DNA of 34,740 bases, taken from positions 1 to 34,740 of the forward strand of contig JAEYTO010000027.1 of the NCBI GenBank assembly GCA_023433925.1, in the 5' to 3' direction. Numbering within the stretch: the stretch's first letter is position 1; every line of letters begins with the position of its first letter. Source of the DNA: Pseudomonadota bacterium. Lineage in GTDB: Bacteria > Desulfobacterota > Desulfovibrionia > Desulfovibrionales > Desulfovibrionaceae. Shown here one piece after another: positions 7,411-14,336 of this stretch. A program made the position numbers and the translations under genes. The notes beneath the pieces were generated by a model. The model was not told where the DNA came from. It did not search any database and was given only the letters and a program-made list of their open reading frames with translations.

Positions 7411-7539
7411 TTAGAGCACTTGCTTTTGAAAATGCCCTGCAAGCCATGTGTCGGCATGGCTTGCCGCCGCGTAGGCGTAGGCGCAATTCACTTGCGCCGT
7501 TAACGCCGGAGCGAGCGTTTCAATGTCAAACTGCTCTAA
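7411..7539. repeat. Family A mobile repeat, copy A2 (inverted)
   Basis: This 129-bp element is in the opposite orientation to A1, just after the hydrogenase terminator. Its ends AGAGCACTTGCTTTTGAAAA and, reversed, AGAGCAGTTTGACATTGAAA form the clearest terminal inverted repeat of the family: AGAGCA then TTGAAA, with one gap. Flanks are TTAG and CTAA. Internal hairpins are GCAAGCCATG/CATGGCTTGC (6-base loop) and GGCGCAA/TTGCGCC (loop TTCAC). It is the only copy not touching a stop codon. Confidence 0.9.
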
Positions 7540-7690
7540 GAGCGGTTGGTTGACGCCTGCGCGCCAAATTGTGTAACAATGAAGCGTGCGTTTGCGTCCG
7601 GCCAAGCTTCGGCCGGCGCGAGGCGCGCTCGGCAGGCAATGCACTCCCGGAGCACTGCGTCCGGATGACGGCAACATGGAGTCAGGCGGC

Positions 7691-8635
7691 ATGGAAATCA
7701 CGATCACGCTTCTGGCGGTATTCCTTGATCTCGTCCTGGGCGATCCCGCCCGCCTTTATCACCCGGTCAGGGCCCTGGGCGCGCTCATGGACAGGGAGGA
7801 GGCCCTGGCCCGCCGGCTGGGCGGCATGTCGCTCAAGTGGTGGGGCATCCTCCTCGTGCTGCTCAACGCCCTCGGCGCATGGCTCGTGGTGCGCCTGCTC
7901 ACGGCCATCCCGGTCCTGGGCTGGCTCATCGCCCTGTATCTGGCCTATGCCGGCCTGGCCTTGGGGCAGCTCTGGCGCGACGGCCGGCGCGTGGCCCGGC
8001 TCATCGACTCCGGCGACCTGGAGGCGGCCCGCCTGGCGCTCGGGGAACTCGTGACCCGCGACACCTCGACCATGGATGAGCAGGCCCTGCGCCGGGCCCT
8101 GGCCGAGACCATGAGCGAGAACCTGAACGACGGCTTCGTGGCCCCGCTTTTCTTCCTCGTCATCGGCGGTCCGGCCCTCATGTGGCTGTACAAGGCCGTG
8201 AGCACCATGGATTCCATGTGGGGCTACAAGACCGATCGCTATCGCGAGTTCGGCTGGGCCGCGGCCCGCGCCGACGACGTGCTCGCCTTCCTGCCCGCGC
8301 GCATGACCGCCTTCTTCATGCTCGGCGCGGGGTGGCTCATGTCCCTGGATGTGCACCGGACCTTCGACAACATGCGGCCCGACGCGCTCAAGACCGAAAG
8401 CCCCAACGCGGGTTGGCCCATGTCCGCGGCGGCCTGGCTCCTGGACGCCTGGGTGGGCGGTCCGGCGATCTACTTCGGCCGGCTCAAGGACAAGCCCGTG
8501 CTCGGTCCCACCGAGGGGAGCTGGGACAGCGGCAGGACCTCGCGCCTGCTCAGGCTTATCCTGACCACGGGAATGGTGGCCACGGCCGCCCTGAGCACAT
8601 ACTTCGCGCTCCTCTTCGCCGCCGCGCCGGCCTAG
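7691..8635 (+). CDS. cbiB: Adenosylcobinamide-phosphate synthase
   Basis: The 314-residue integral membrane enzyme attaches the aminopropanol arm to adenosylcobyric acid late in B12 synthesis. Family marks are LDLVLGDPARLYHPVRALG at the N-terminus, ETMSENLNDGFVAPLFF, YKAVSTMDSMWGY and ESPNAGWPMSAAAWLL. Several hydrophobic segments are visible (about residues 45-90, 155-175, 215-230, 290-310). The ATG at 7691 has GGAG 9 bases upstream; an in-frame ATG at 7676 lacks a ribosome site. It is the first of four corrinoid-pathway genes scattered in the window and is not in an operon with the others. The stop TAG (8633-8635) is part of the CTAG that starts repeat B1. Some authors call this gene cobD. 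Confidence 0.94.
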   Translation: MEITITLLAVFLDLVLGDPARLYHPVRALGALMDREEALARRLGGMSLKWWGILLVLLNALGAWLVVRLLTAIPVLGWLIALYLAYAGLALGQLWRDGRRVARLIDSGDLEAARLALGELVTRDTSTMDEQALRRALAETMSENLNDGFVAPLFFLVIGGPALMWLYKAVSTMDSMWGYKTDRYREFGWAAARADDVLAFLPARMTAFFMLGAGWLMSLDVHRTFDNMRPDALKTESPNAGWPMSAAAWLLDAWVGGPAIYFGRLKDKPVLGPTEGSWDSGRTSRLLRLILTTGMVATAALSTYFALLFAAAPA

Positions 8636-8740
8636 GGTATTTTGCAAATGAAATTGGGGGCCAGGGGAATCATTCCCCTGGCGGGAGAGAGTCCGGGAGA
8701 GGGCAGCGCCCTCTCTCGGGTCATTAGCAAAGTGCGCTAG
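8632..8740. repeat. Family B mobile repeat, copy B1
   Basis: This 109-bp element is bounded by CTAG at both ends (8632-8635 and 8737-8740). The terminal inverted repeat reads CTAGGGTATTTTGCAAATGA at the left and CTAGCGCACTTTGCTAATGA at the right (reverse strand), 15 of 20 identical. Internal hairpins are CCAGGGGAA/TTCCCCTGG (loop TCA) and GAGAGGGC/GCCCTCTC (loop AGC). Copy B2 at 18431 has the same length and about nine-tenths identity by eye. The left CTAG supplies the cbiB stop, and the right one the stop of a minus-strand frame. Confidence 0.9.
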
Positions 8741-8880
8741 GCGTTCAGGGCGGCGCGCCTTTCTTCCGCCCATGCGTCCCGAATCATGGGACGCATGGCG
8801 CGGATGTTGCGGCCCAGCGCCTTGGCCGGTCGCCAATCTGGCTTGCATGCCCGCGCATCGTGCCGCTCATGCTCGGCAGG
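8737..8880 (-). pseudogene. possible remnant of a minus-strand gene ending at repeat B1
   Basis: A 47-residue open frame with no start codon ends with KALGRNIRAMRPMIRDAW and about 11 more residues before a TAG that is the right-hand CTAG of repeat B1. It looks like the C-terminal end of a helical protein, but I do not recognise it, and upstream a TGA breaks the frame. It could equally be chance coding in GC-rich DNA. The segment 8771-8797 also forms a 10-bp-arm hairpin CATGCGTCCC/GGGACGCATG. Confidence 0.3.
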
Positions 8881-9368
8881 TCAACGCTCATATCCAGCGC
8901 AGCGTGAATATCGCGGCTTCGTGACGGGCGGGGGCCTGGATATATGCATGTATATGAAACCTGCCATGCCGTGCGGATGCCATCTGGATGGCAGCAAGGG
9001 CGTCCAATTCTACTGGACCTGATTGCTATCATTATGCACGCATTCCTCTTTTCCAAGACAGTTGCCTGCTCAAGCCCACCATCGACTCCCACCATCCTGT
9101 CATTCAGGCTTTGGCGGCCAAGAAATGTGTAGAAGGACCGCCGGTGCAGCATTCAATTATGTAGAGCCGTTCGTTGCGCGTAACGGTAGTTGAATGGCGC
9201 ACTCCCGTTGATGAAAGGGCCTTCATTCAGAATGCACTTGCAATGCATGAGAAAGTATGGTTTCAATTCGGGCCATCAGGCGACTGCGGCCGTGGATCAC
9301 GGAGAGAGGTCGCGCACTGCGAAGCGTCTTTACCCTGTGAACAGGTTAAGAGCCTCCCGGCCGCTTGG
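8881..9368. other. gene-free AT-richer stretch
   Basis: No convincing gene is visible in either strand. Base composition is clearly lower in GC than the neighbouring genes. Short frames exist, but none has a ribosome site plus recognisable sequence. It may hold the mucR promoter and remnants of lost genes; AT-rich DNA is also what MucR/Ros proteins bind. Confidence 0.6.
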
Positions 9369-9395
9369 AGCGTCCGTCTCTTTATGACGGACGCT
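9369..9395. promoter_or_regulatory. hairpin in the mucR leader
   Basis: AGCGTCCGTC (9369-9378) and GACGGACGCT (9386-9395) are perfect 10-bp arms with a 7-base loop, 38 bases before the mucR ATG. No T-run follows, so it is not an ordinary terminator. A role in mRNA stability or control is possible but not shown. Confidence 0.6.
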
Positions 9396-9433
9396 TATGA
9401 CGATGCAGGCATAGCGAAAAGAAGGAGTGGAAA

Positions 9434-9829
9434 ATGGACGACTTCCTCAAGGAAGCCTTGGAGATCGTCAAAGCGCAGGCCAGCGTGCGCAACATGACCG
9501 AGGAGGAGATCATCTCCATGGTCAAGTCCCTGGCCAGCGGCATTCAGGCCCTGGGCGCCGCCGAAGGCGGCATCGAGACGCTCAGCCCGGCCGAGGACCC
9601 CAAGAAGGCGGTCAAGGAAAAGACCATCGTCTGCCTCGACTGCGGCAAGTCTTTCAAGATCCTGACCAAGAAGCATCTTTCGACGCACGGTCTCACGCCC
9701 GACCAGTACAGGGAGAAGTGGAACTACCCGAAGAAGATGCCCCTGGTCTGCAAGTCCCTGCAGCGCGAGCGCCGTAAGAAGATGAAGGATATGCGCCTCT
9801 GGGAAAAGCGCACGGGCAAGGCCGGCTAG
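9434..9829 (+). CDS. MucR/Ros-family zinc-finger transcriptional regulator
   Basis: The 131-residue DNA-binding protein is alpha-helical at the N-terminus (residues 1-45). It has a prokaryotic zinc finger C67-x2-C70-x10-H81-x3-H85 followed by the family block THGLTPDQYREKWNYP and a basic tail (RERRKKMKDMRLWEKR). Classical Ros has 9 residues between the second Cys and first His; here I count 10. MucR proteins bind AT-rich DNA with little sequence specificity, repress surface polysaccharide and motility genes in alphaproteobacteria, and often repress themselves. GAAGGAGTGG lies just before the ATG at 9434. Targets cannot be told here. It converges on proC with a shared terminator. Confidence 0.93.
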   Translation: MDDFLKEALEIVKAQASVRNMTEEEIISMVKSLASGIQALGAAEGGIETLSPAEDPKKAVKEKTIVCLDCGKSFKILTKKHLSTHGLTPDQYREKWNYPKKMPLVCKSLQRERRKKMKDMRLWEKRTGKAG

Positions 9830-9850
9830 GCCCTGCCCCGACCCCGACGA

Positions 9851-9886
9851 AAAAGCCCCCGGGCCTCAGGCACTCGGGGGCTTTCT
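9851..9886. terminator. bidirectional terminator between mucR-type gene and proC
   Basis: AAAGCCCCCG (9852-9861) and CGGGGGCTTT (9875-9884) form a stem with A and T tracts on the two sides, so it can serve both converging genes. Confidence 0.88.
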
Positions 9887-9909
9887 GCGTTCAGGCGGTC
9901 GCGGGGGCG

Positions 9910-10710
9910 CTACTTGCCGAGCTCCTTGCTCCGCTTGTAGCTGGCCTCCACGGCGTCGAGGATCGCCGCGCGCACGGCCTGGCGATCCATGTGGGCCAAG
10001 GCCCTGATGGTCGTGCCCGCGGGCGAGGTGACCATCTCGCGCAGCACGGACAGGTGCTCTCCGCTCTCGGCGGCGAGCCTGGACGAGCCCTGGAGCAGCC
10101 CCATGACCATGTCGGTCGCCTGGGGGCGCGGCAGGCCGAGGTACACGGCCGACTCCACCAGGGCCTCCATGAAGTAGAAGACATAGGCCGGACCCGAGCC
10201 GACCACGGCCGTGAAGGCGTCGAACTGCGTCTCCGCGAGCACGTGGGCCGCGCCGATTGCGGCGAAGATGTCCAGCGCCTGGCGCTTCTGCTTTTCGGAC
10301 AGGCGCGGATCGTCAAGGCATACGGCGCTCACGCCCGCGCCCACCAGGGCCGGGGTGTTGGGCATGACACGCACCACGGGGCAGCCGCCGCCGCTCCAAT
10401 CACGCAGCATGGCCGTGGTGATGCCGGCCGCGATGGACACGAGGCACTTGTCGCCGCTCAGGGCCGGAGTCATGGCTTCGAGCGTGGCGAGCATGTGCTG
10501 CGGCTTGACGGCCATGACCACGTAGTCCGCGCGCTCGGCGACCTCGCGCGGGCTGCCCGCGGGAATAAGCCCGCAGTCGCGCGCCAGCGCATCCAGCTTG
10601 GCCCTGTCCAGGTCCACGCCGACAAGCTCGAAGCCGCCGCGCCTGGCCAGGCCGCGGATGATGGCCGCGCCCATGTTGCCGGCGCCGACGAAGCCTATGA
10701 CCGGCGACAC
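9910..10710 (-). CDS. proC: Pyrroline-5-carboxylate reductase
   Basis: The 266-residue enzyme reduces pyrroline-5-carboxylate to proline with NAD(P)H, the last step of proline synthesis. The N-terminus has the Rossmann motif IGFVGAGNMG (residues 5-14). MAVKPQ, VRVMPNTPALVG, VVGSGPAYVF and the C-terminal signature MVTSPAGTTIRAL are all present, and length is typical. The start is GTG at 10708-10710; no in-frame ATG lies near and the family motif begins at residue 5. It lies 4 bases after the ndk stop, so the two are co-transcribed. Confidence 0.97.
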   Translation of the reverse strand: MSPVIGFVGAGNMGAAIIRGLARRGGFELVGVDLDRAKLDALARDCGLIPAGSPREVAERADYVVMAVKPQHMLATLEAMTPALSGDKCLVSIAAGITTAMLRDWSGGGCPVVRVMPNTPALVGAGVSAVCLDDPRLSEKQKRQALDIFAAIGAAHVLAETQFDAFTAVVGSGPAYVFYFMEALVESAVYLGLPRPQATDMVMGLLQGSSRLAAESGEHLSVLREMVTSPAGTTIRALAHMDRQAVRAAILDAVEASYKRSKELGK

Positions 10711-10714
10711 GGCC

Positions 10715-11134
10715 TTAGCCCACCAGCTCGAGCTTGCTGAAGAAGTAGGCGATCTCGATGGCCGCGTTCTCCAGCGAGTCGGAGCCGTGCACCGAGTTCC
10801 GCTCGATGTTCTGGGCGTACTTCTTGCGGATGGTGCCCTCGGCGGCGTTGGCCGGGTTCGTGGCGCCCATGAGCTCGCGGTAGCGCTTCACGGCGTCCTC
10901 GCCCTCCAGGGCCACTACGACGATGGGCCCGGAGCACATGAAGTCGCACAGGTCCTCGAAGAAGGGCCGGGCCTTGTGCACGGCGTAGAAGCCGCCGGCC
11001 TGCTGGGCGGACATCTGGAGCATCTTCATGCCCACGACCTTGAGCCCGGCCGACTGGATCATGGCCAGGACGGCTCCGGTCAGGTTGCGCTCCACGGCAT
11101 CGGGCTTGATGATGCAAAGGGTTCTCTCGGCCAT
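10715..11134 (-). CDS. ndk: Nucleoside diphosphate kinase
   Basis: The 139-residue enzyme moves the gamma-phosphate between nucleoside triphosphates and diphosphates through a phosphohistidine. The start MAERTLCIIKPDAVERN is the family N-terminus, and the active-site block is NSVHGSDS with H116 as the phosphorylated residue. GATNPANAAEGTIR is also conserved. GGAGG lies 8 bases before the ATG. It precedes proC by 4 bases and follows the ABC transporter ATPase gene by 70 bases with no strong terminator between, so some readthrough from the transporter is possible. Confidence 0.97.
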   Translation of the reverse strand: MAERTLCIIKPDAVERNLTGAVLAMIQSAGLKVVGMKMLQMSAQQAGGFYAVHKARPFFEDLCDFMCSGPIVVVALEGEDAVKRYRELMGATNPANAAEGTIRKKYAQNIERNSVHGSDSLENAAIEIAYFFSKLELVG

Positions 11135-11204
11135 TGTCGTTTCCTCCGTCTGGTGGATGTCGTTTGAATGGATGCGGTATCAGGAGTCGCTCGGGAGCGC
11201 CAGC

Positions 11205-12062
11205 CTACACGAGGAGCATCTTATCGGACGAGAAAGCCTCGCCCTTGAGGGCGTAGAAGCGGGCCAGCAGGTCCTCGACCCGCAGGGTGCGCTTCTCCTC
11301 GCCGCCGATGTCGAGGATGACCTCGCCCTGGTGCATCATGACCAGCCGGTCGCCCAGGGCCAGGGCCTGATTCATGTTGTGCGTGACCATGAGCGTGGTC
11401 AGCCGCTCCTGGCCCACGATCTTGCGGGTGAGCTCGATGATCTGCTGGCCTGTCTTGGGGTCCAGGGCCGCGGTGTGCTCGTCGAGCAGGAGCACGTCGG
11501 GCCTCTGCATGGTGGCCATGAGCAGGGTCAGGGCCTGGCGCTGGCCGCCCGAGAGCAGGCCAGCCAGGTCCGTGAGCCGGTTCTCCAGGCCCAGCCCGAG
11601 CGTGGCCAGCCGCTCGCGGAACTCGGCCCGCTCGCGGGCCTTGACCCCGCGCGCCAGCCCCCGGCGTTTGCCGCGCAGCCCGGCCAGGGCCAGGTTCTGC
11701 TCGATGGTCCCGCTGGCGCAGGTGCCCTTGAGCGGGTCCTGGAACACGCGGCCGATGTGCAGCGCGCGTTTGTGCTCGGGCCAGCGGGTCACGTCGTCGC
11801 CGGCCAGGAGGATGCGGCCCTCGTCGGGCAGGAAGCCGCCGGCGATGGCCGTGAGCAGGGTGGACTTGCCCGCGCCGTTGGAGCCGATGATCGTCACGAA
11901 GTCGCCGCGCTCAACGCGCAGCCCGACCCGCTTGAGGGCCAGGACCTCGTTGACGCTGCCGCGATGGAAATACTTGCTCACGCCCTCGACGGAAAGCATG
12001 GGTTCCGCCTGCGCCGCCTGCGCCGCCTGCGCCGCCTGCGTCGTTCGAGTCGAGTCCGCCAT
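11205..12062 (-). CDS. ABC transporter ATP-binding protein (TrpXYZ-type importer)
   Basis: The 285-residue ATPase has Walker A GSNGAGKST, signature LSGGQRQ, Walker B VLLLDEHTAALDP (His after the Glu) and the switch VTHN. It powers the importer formed with the permease and binding protein upstream; subunits of this type resemble those for branched-chain or aromatic amino acids. The ATG (12060-12062) shares one base with the permease stop (TGATG), which couples their translation. The first 21 residues are an extra tail rich in AAQ triplets coded by a 9-bp tandem repeat, ahead of the usual start MLSVEGVSK. Confidence 0.92.
   Translation of the reverse strand: MADSTRTTQAAQAAQAAQAEPMLSVEGVSKYFHRGSVNEVLALKRVGLRVERGDFVTIIGSNGAGKSTLLTAIAGGFLPDEGRILLAGDDVTRWPEHKRALHIGRVFQDPLKGTCASGTIEQNLALAGLRGKRRGLARGVKARERAEFRERLATLGLGLENRLTDLAGLLSGGQRQALTLLMATMQRPDVLLLDEHTAALDPKTGQQIIELTRKIVGQERLTTLMVTHNMNQALALGDRLVMMHQGEVILDIGGEEKRTLRVEDLLARFYALKGEAFSSDKMLLV
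12007..12042. repeat. four 9-bp tandem units in the ATPase N-terminus
   Basis: The plus-strand unit GCCTGCGCC occurs four times (the last with one change), coding AQAAQAAQAAQ in the ATPase. Because the unit is 9 bp, gain or loss of copies would change protein length without a frameshift. Confidence 0.9.
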
Positions 12063-12970
12063 CAGTCGGCTCTCCTGGCGCGCAGGCCCAGGCGCGACCT
12101 GATCTGGGGCGCGGTGAGCGCCAGCACCACGAGCACGGCGGTGATGAGGTTCAGGTCGCTCGGGGAGAAGGCGAATCCGCCGATGTTCAGGCCCAGGGCC
12201 AAGGCGATGGCCAGGCGGTAGACCACCGAGCCGAGGATGGCCGCCACGATGGCCCGCTTGACCCGGCCGGGGCCCACGCCCAGCAGCGTCTCGCCCACGA
12301 TGACCGAGGCCAGCCCAGCCACGATGGTGCCCACGCCCATGTTCACGTCCGCCGCGCCCTGGTTCTGGGCCACGAGCCCGCCGCTCACGGCCACCAGGGC
12401 GTTGGACAGGCCCACGCCGAATATGACCATGGAGTGCGTATTCACGCCCAGGGCCGTGATCATCTGCGGGTTGTCGCCCGTGGCGAGCATGGCCTGGCCC
12501 AGCTCCGTGGACAGGAACCACATGAGCGCGCCGGCCGCGGCCGCGGCGATGGCCCCGAACAGGAGCCAGGAGGCCATGTGCGGCGGCACGCCCAAGGCGA
12601 TGATCGGGTCGATGACCGTGTCCTGGCCCAGGAGGGCCATGTTCGGCCGGCCCATGATGCGGATGTTGATGGAGTAGAGGGAGATCATGGTCAGGATGGA
12701 GGCCAGCAGGTGCAGGATGCGCAGCTTCGTGTTCAGGATGCCGGTCACCGCGCCGGCGATGAAGCCCGCGCCGGCGGCCAGCATCAAGGCGAGCGTCGGG
12801 TGCAGGCCGGAGGTGATGGCCACGGAGGTCACGGCCGCGCCGAGCGGCAGGCTGCCGTCCACGGTCAGGTCGGGGAAATCGAGCACCCGGAAGGTCAGGT
12901 AGACCCCGAGCACCATGAGTCCGAAGACAAAACCCTGCTCCAGGGCTCCGTGGAATGCATACCAGGTCAT
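12062..12970 (-). CDS. ABC transporter permease, branched-chain amino acid type
   Basis: The 302-residue membrane protein has about eight hydrophobic segments (for example residues 12-32, 52-75, 85-105, 135-155, 185-205 and 235-285). It belongs to the LivH/RbsC-like permease group that pairs with PF04392 binding proteins. Motifs include LTFRVLDFPDLTVDGSLPLG near the start and GLVAQNQGAADVNMGVGTIV. The ATG at 12968-12970 gives the usual N-terminus, but the ribosome site is weak (GGAG 13 bases away). The stop overlaps the ATPase start. A 257-base gap holding hairpins and repeat A3 separates it from the binding-protein gene. Substrate unknown. Confidence 0.9.
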   Translation of the reverse strand: MTWYAFHGALEQGFVFGLMVLGVYLTFRVLDFPDLTVDGSLPLGAAVTSVAITSGLHPTLALMLAAGAGFIAGAVTGILNTKLRILHLLASILTMISLYSINIRIMGRPNMALLGQDTVIDPIIALGVPPHMASWLLFGAIAAAAAGALMWFLSTELGQAMLATGDNPQMITALGVNTHSMVIFGVGLSNALVAVSGGLVAQNQGAADVNMGVGTIVAGLASVIVGETLLGVGPGRVKRAIVAAILGSVVYRLAIALALGLNIGGFAFSPSDLNLITAVLVVLALTAPQIRSRLGLRARRAD

Positions 12971-12998
12971 ATCGGTGTGACGGCTCCGTCAAAGGAAG

Positions 12999-13019
12999 GG
13001 CGCGGCGGTGCGCCGCGCC
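12999..13019. terminator. GC-rich hairpin between binding-protein and permease genes
   Basis: GGCGCGGCG (12999-13007) and CGCCGCGCC (13011-13019) form a perfect 9-bp stem with a 3-base loop. Downstream on the minus strand the tract is CTTCCTTT rather than pure T, so it is at most a weak attenuator, possibly giving more binding protein than permease. Confidence 0.45.
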
Positions 13020-13115
13020 TTGATGTTGTTTACTGCAAGCAGGCGGGAACCGGAAAGGCTTTACCCTCCCAGGCCTCCGTCGGCAAGGGGGCTATCCCGA
13101 AAGGCGGCCCGCGCC

Positions 13116-13230
13116 GGGAGCAGTTTTGAGACGCTCGCTCCAGCGCTGCCGGCGCAAGCGGATTGCGCCTACGCGGCGGCAAGCCATGCCAACGCATGGC
13201 TTGCAGAGCAGTTGCAAAAGCAAAACCCTA
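13116..13230. repeat. Family A mobile repeat, copy A3 (inside ABC operon)
   Basis: This copy of about 115 bp has the left end GAGCAGTTTTGAGACGCTCGC, the hairpins GGCGCAA/TTGCGCC (loop GCGGA) and GCAAGCCATGC/GCATGGCTTGC (loop CAAC), and the right end GCAGTTGCAAAAGCAAAACC. It is about 15 bp shorter than A1, with losses at the outer ends. Its right edge abuts the stop codon of the binding-protein gene (13228-13230). Confidence 0.88.
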
Positions 13231-14181
13231 TTCGATGATCTTGTCGGCGCGGGACAGCACGGCCTGGGGCACGGTCACACCCATGGCCTTGGCCGCGCCC
13301 TTGTTCACGTACAGCTCCAGCTCCAGCAGGTCCTCCACGGGCATGGAGGCCGGCTTGACGCCGTCCACGAGGATGCGCTTGGCCATGTGCGCGGTCTGCT
13401 TGCCCATGCGGTGGTAATCCACGGCCAGGGCCGCGACGGAGCCGCGCTGGACCGAGTCGTTGTCGGCCGTGAAGAGCGGCAGCTTGCTCTGCCGGCAGAC
13501 CTTGATGATGGCCTCCAGGGCCGTGATGACCGTGTTGTCCGTGCCCACGTAGATGGCGTCGGCCTTGCCGACCAGGCTCTTGGCGGCCTGGTTCACGCCG
13601 GCGGAGTTGGCCACCGTGGCGGGCGCGACCTGCCAGCCGAGCTTGGCGGCCTCCGCCTTGACCTGCTCGAAGGTGGCCACGGAGTTGGCCTCGCCCGCGT
13701 TGTAGATGACGCCCAGGCGCTTGACGCCGGGCACGATCTCCTTGATGAGCGCGAGCTGGCGGTCCACCGGGCTTCTGTCGGTCATGCCCGTTATGTTCGC
13801 GCCCGGCGCGCTCAGGCTCTTTACCAGGCCGGCTCCCACGGGGTCGGTCACCGCCGTGATGAGGATGGGGATATCCTTGATCTTCTGAGCCGCGGCCTGG
13901 GCCGTGGGCGTGGCGATGGCCAGCACAATGTCGGGCTTCTCGCCGAGAATCTGGCTGGCGATCTGGTTGGCCGTGGCGATGTTGCCCTGGGCGCTGTGCA
14001 CGTTGAAAGTCGCCTCGATGCCCAGGGCCTTTAGCTCGTCCATGAATCCCTGACGCACGGCGTCCAGCGACGGGTGCTCGACGATCTGGGTCACGGACAC
14101 GGTGTAGGTCCGGGCCATGGCCGGAACGGCCAGGAGCATGCAAAGGGCCGAGAGGAGCGCCAGGGCGGCGATGCGTTTCAT
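13228..14181 (-). CDS. ABC transporter substrate-binding protein, PF04392 (TrpX-like) family
   Basis: The 317-residue exported protein has a signal peptide in residues 1-23 (MKRIAALALLSALCMLLAVP then AMA). The mature part has the ABC_sub_bind pattern YTVSVTQIVEHPSLDAVRQG, ILITAVTDPVGAGLV, GVIYNAGEANS and PLFTADNDSVQRGSVAALAVDY. Relatives with known function bind tryptophan or tyrosine; the ligand here is not provable. The ATG (14179-14181) has GGAG about 9 bases upstream. It is first in the order binding protein, permease, ATPase, with a strong promoter upstream. The stop codon touches repeat A3. Confidence 0.9.
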   Translation of the reverse strand: MKRIAALALLSALCMLLAVPAMARTYTVSVTQIVEHPSLDAVRQGFMDELKALGIEATFNVHSAQGNIATANQIASQILGEKPDIVLAIATPTAQAAAQKIKDIPILITAVTDPVGAGLVKSLSAPGANITGMTDRSPVDRQLALIKEIVPGVKRLGVIYNAGEANSVATFEQVKAEAAKLGWQVAPATVANSAGVNQAAKSLVGKADAIYVGTDNTVITALEAIIKVCRQSKLPLFTADNDSVQRGSVAALAVDYHRMGKQTAHMAKRILVDGVKPASMPVEDLLELELYVNKGAAKAMGVTVPQAVLSRADKIIE

Positions 14182-14307
14182 GGGTGTACTCCGTGAACGA
14201 GGGTTGTCGCCAGGGCTCTGGTGGGCCCGGACCCCGCTGGTCCGAGTGCCGTGGCTGGCAAGGCGTCCGTTCACCGGCCCGCCGGGCGGGCGGCCGATGC
14301 GCGTCCT

Positions 14308-14336
14308 AATATAGGCCGAATTCGTTGGTCTTTCAA
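14308..14336 (-). promoter_or_regulatory. strong sigma-70 promoter of the ABC operon
   Basis: On the minus strand TTGAAA (14331-14336), a 17-base spacer and TATATT (14308-14313) make a near-consensus promoter, with a leader of about 120 bases to the binding-protein ATG. It overlaps the last codons and stop of yibQ, which run in the same direction. Confidence 0.8.

Noticed and set aside
7568..7580. ATTGTGTAACAAT palindrome upstream of cbiB as a second FNR/HcpR site
   Set aside because: Arms are only 5 bases with a 3-base centre, which does not fit the TTGTGA-N6-TCACAA layout; probably chance.
9174..9497. A 107-codon plus-strand frame running into the mucR start
   Set aside because: No ribosome site or recognisable sequence, and it overlaps the real start of the zinc-finger regulator in another frame.
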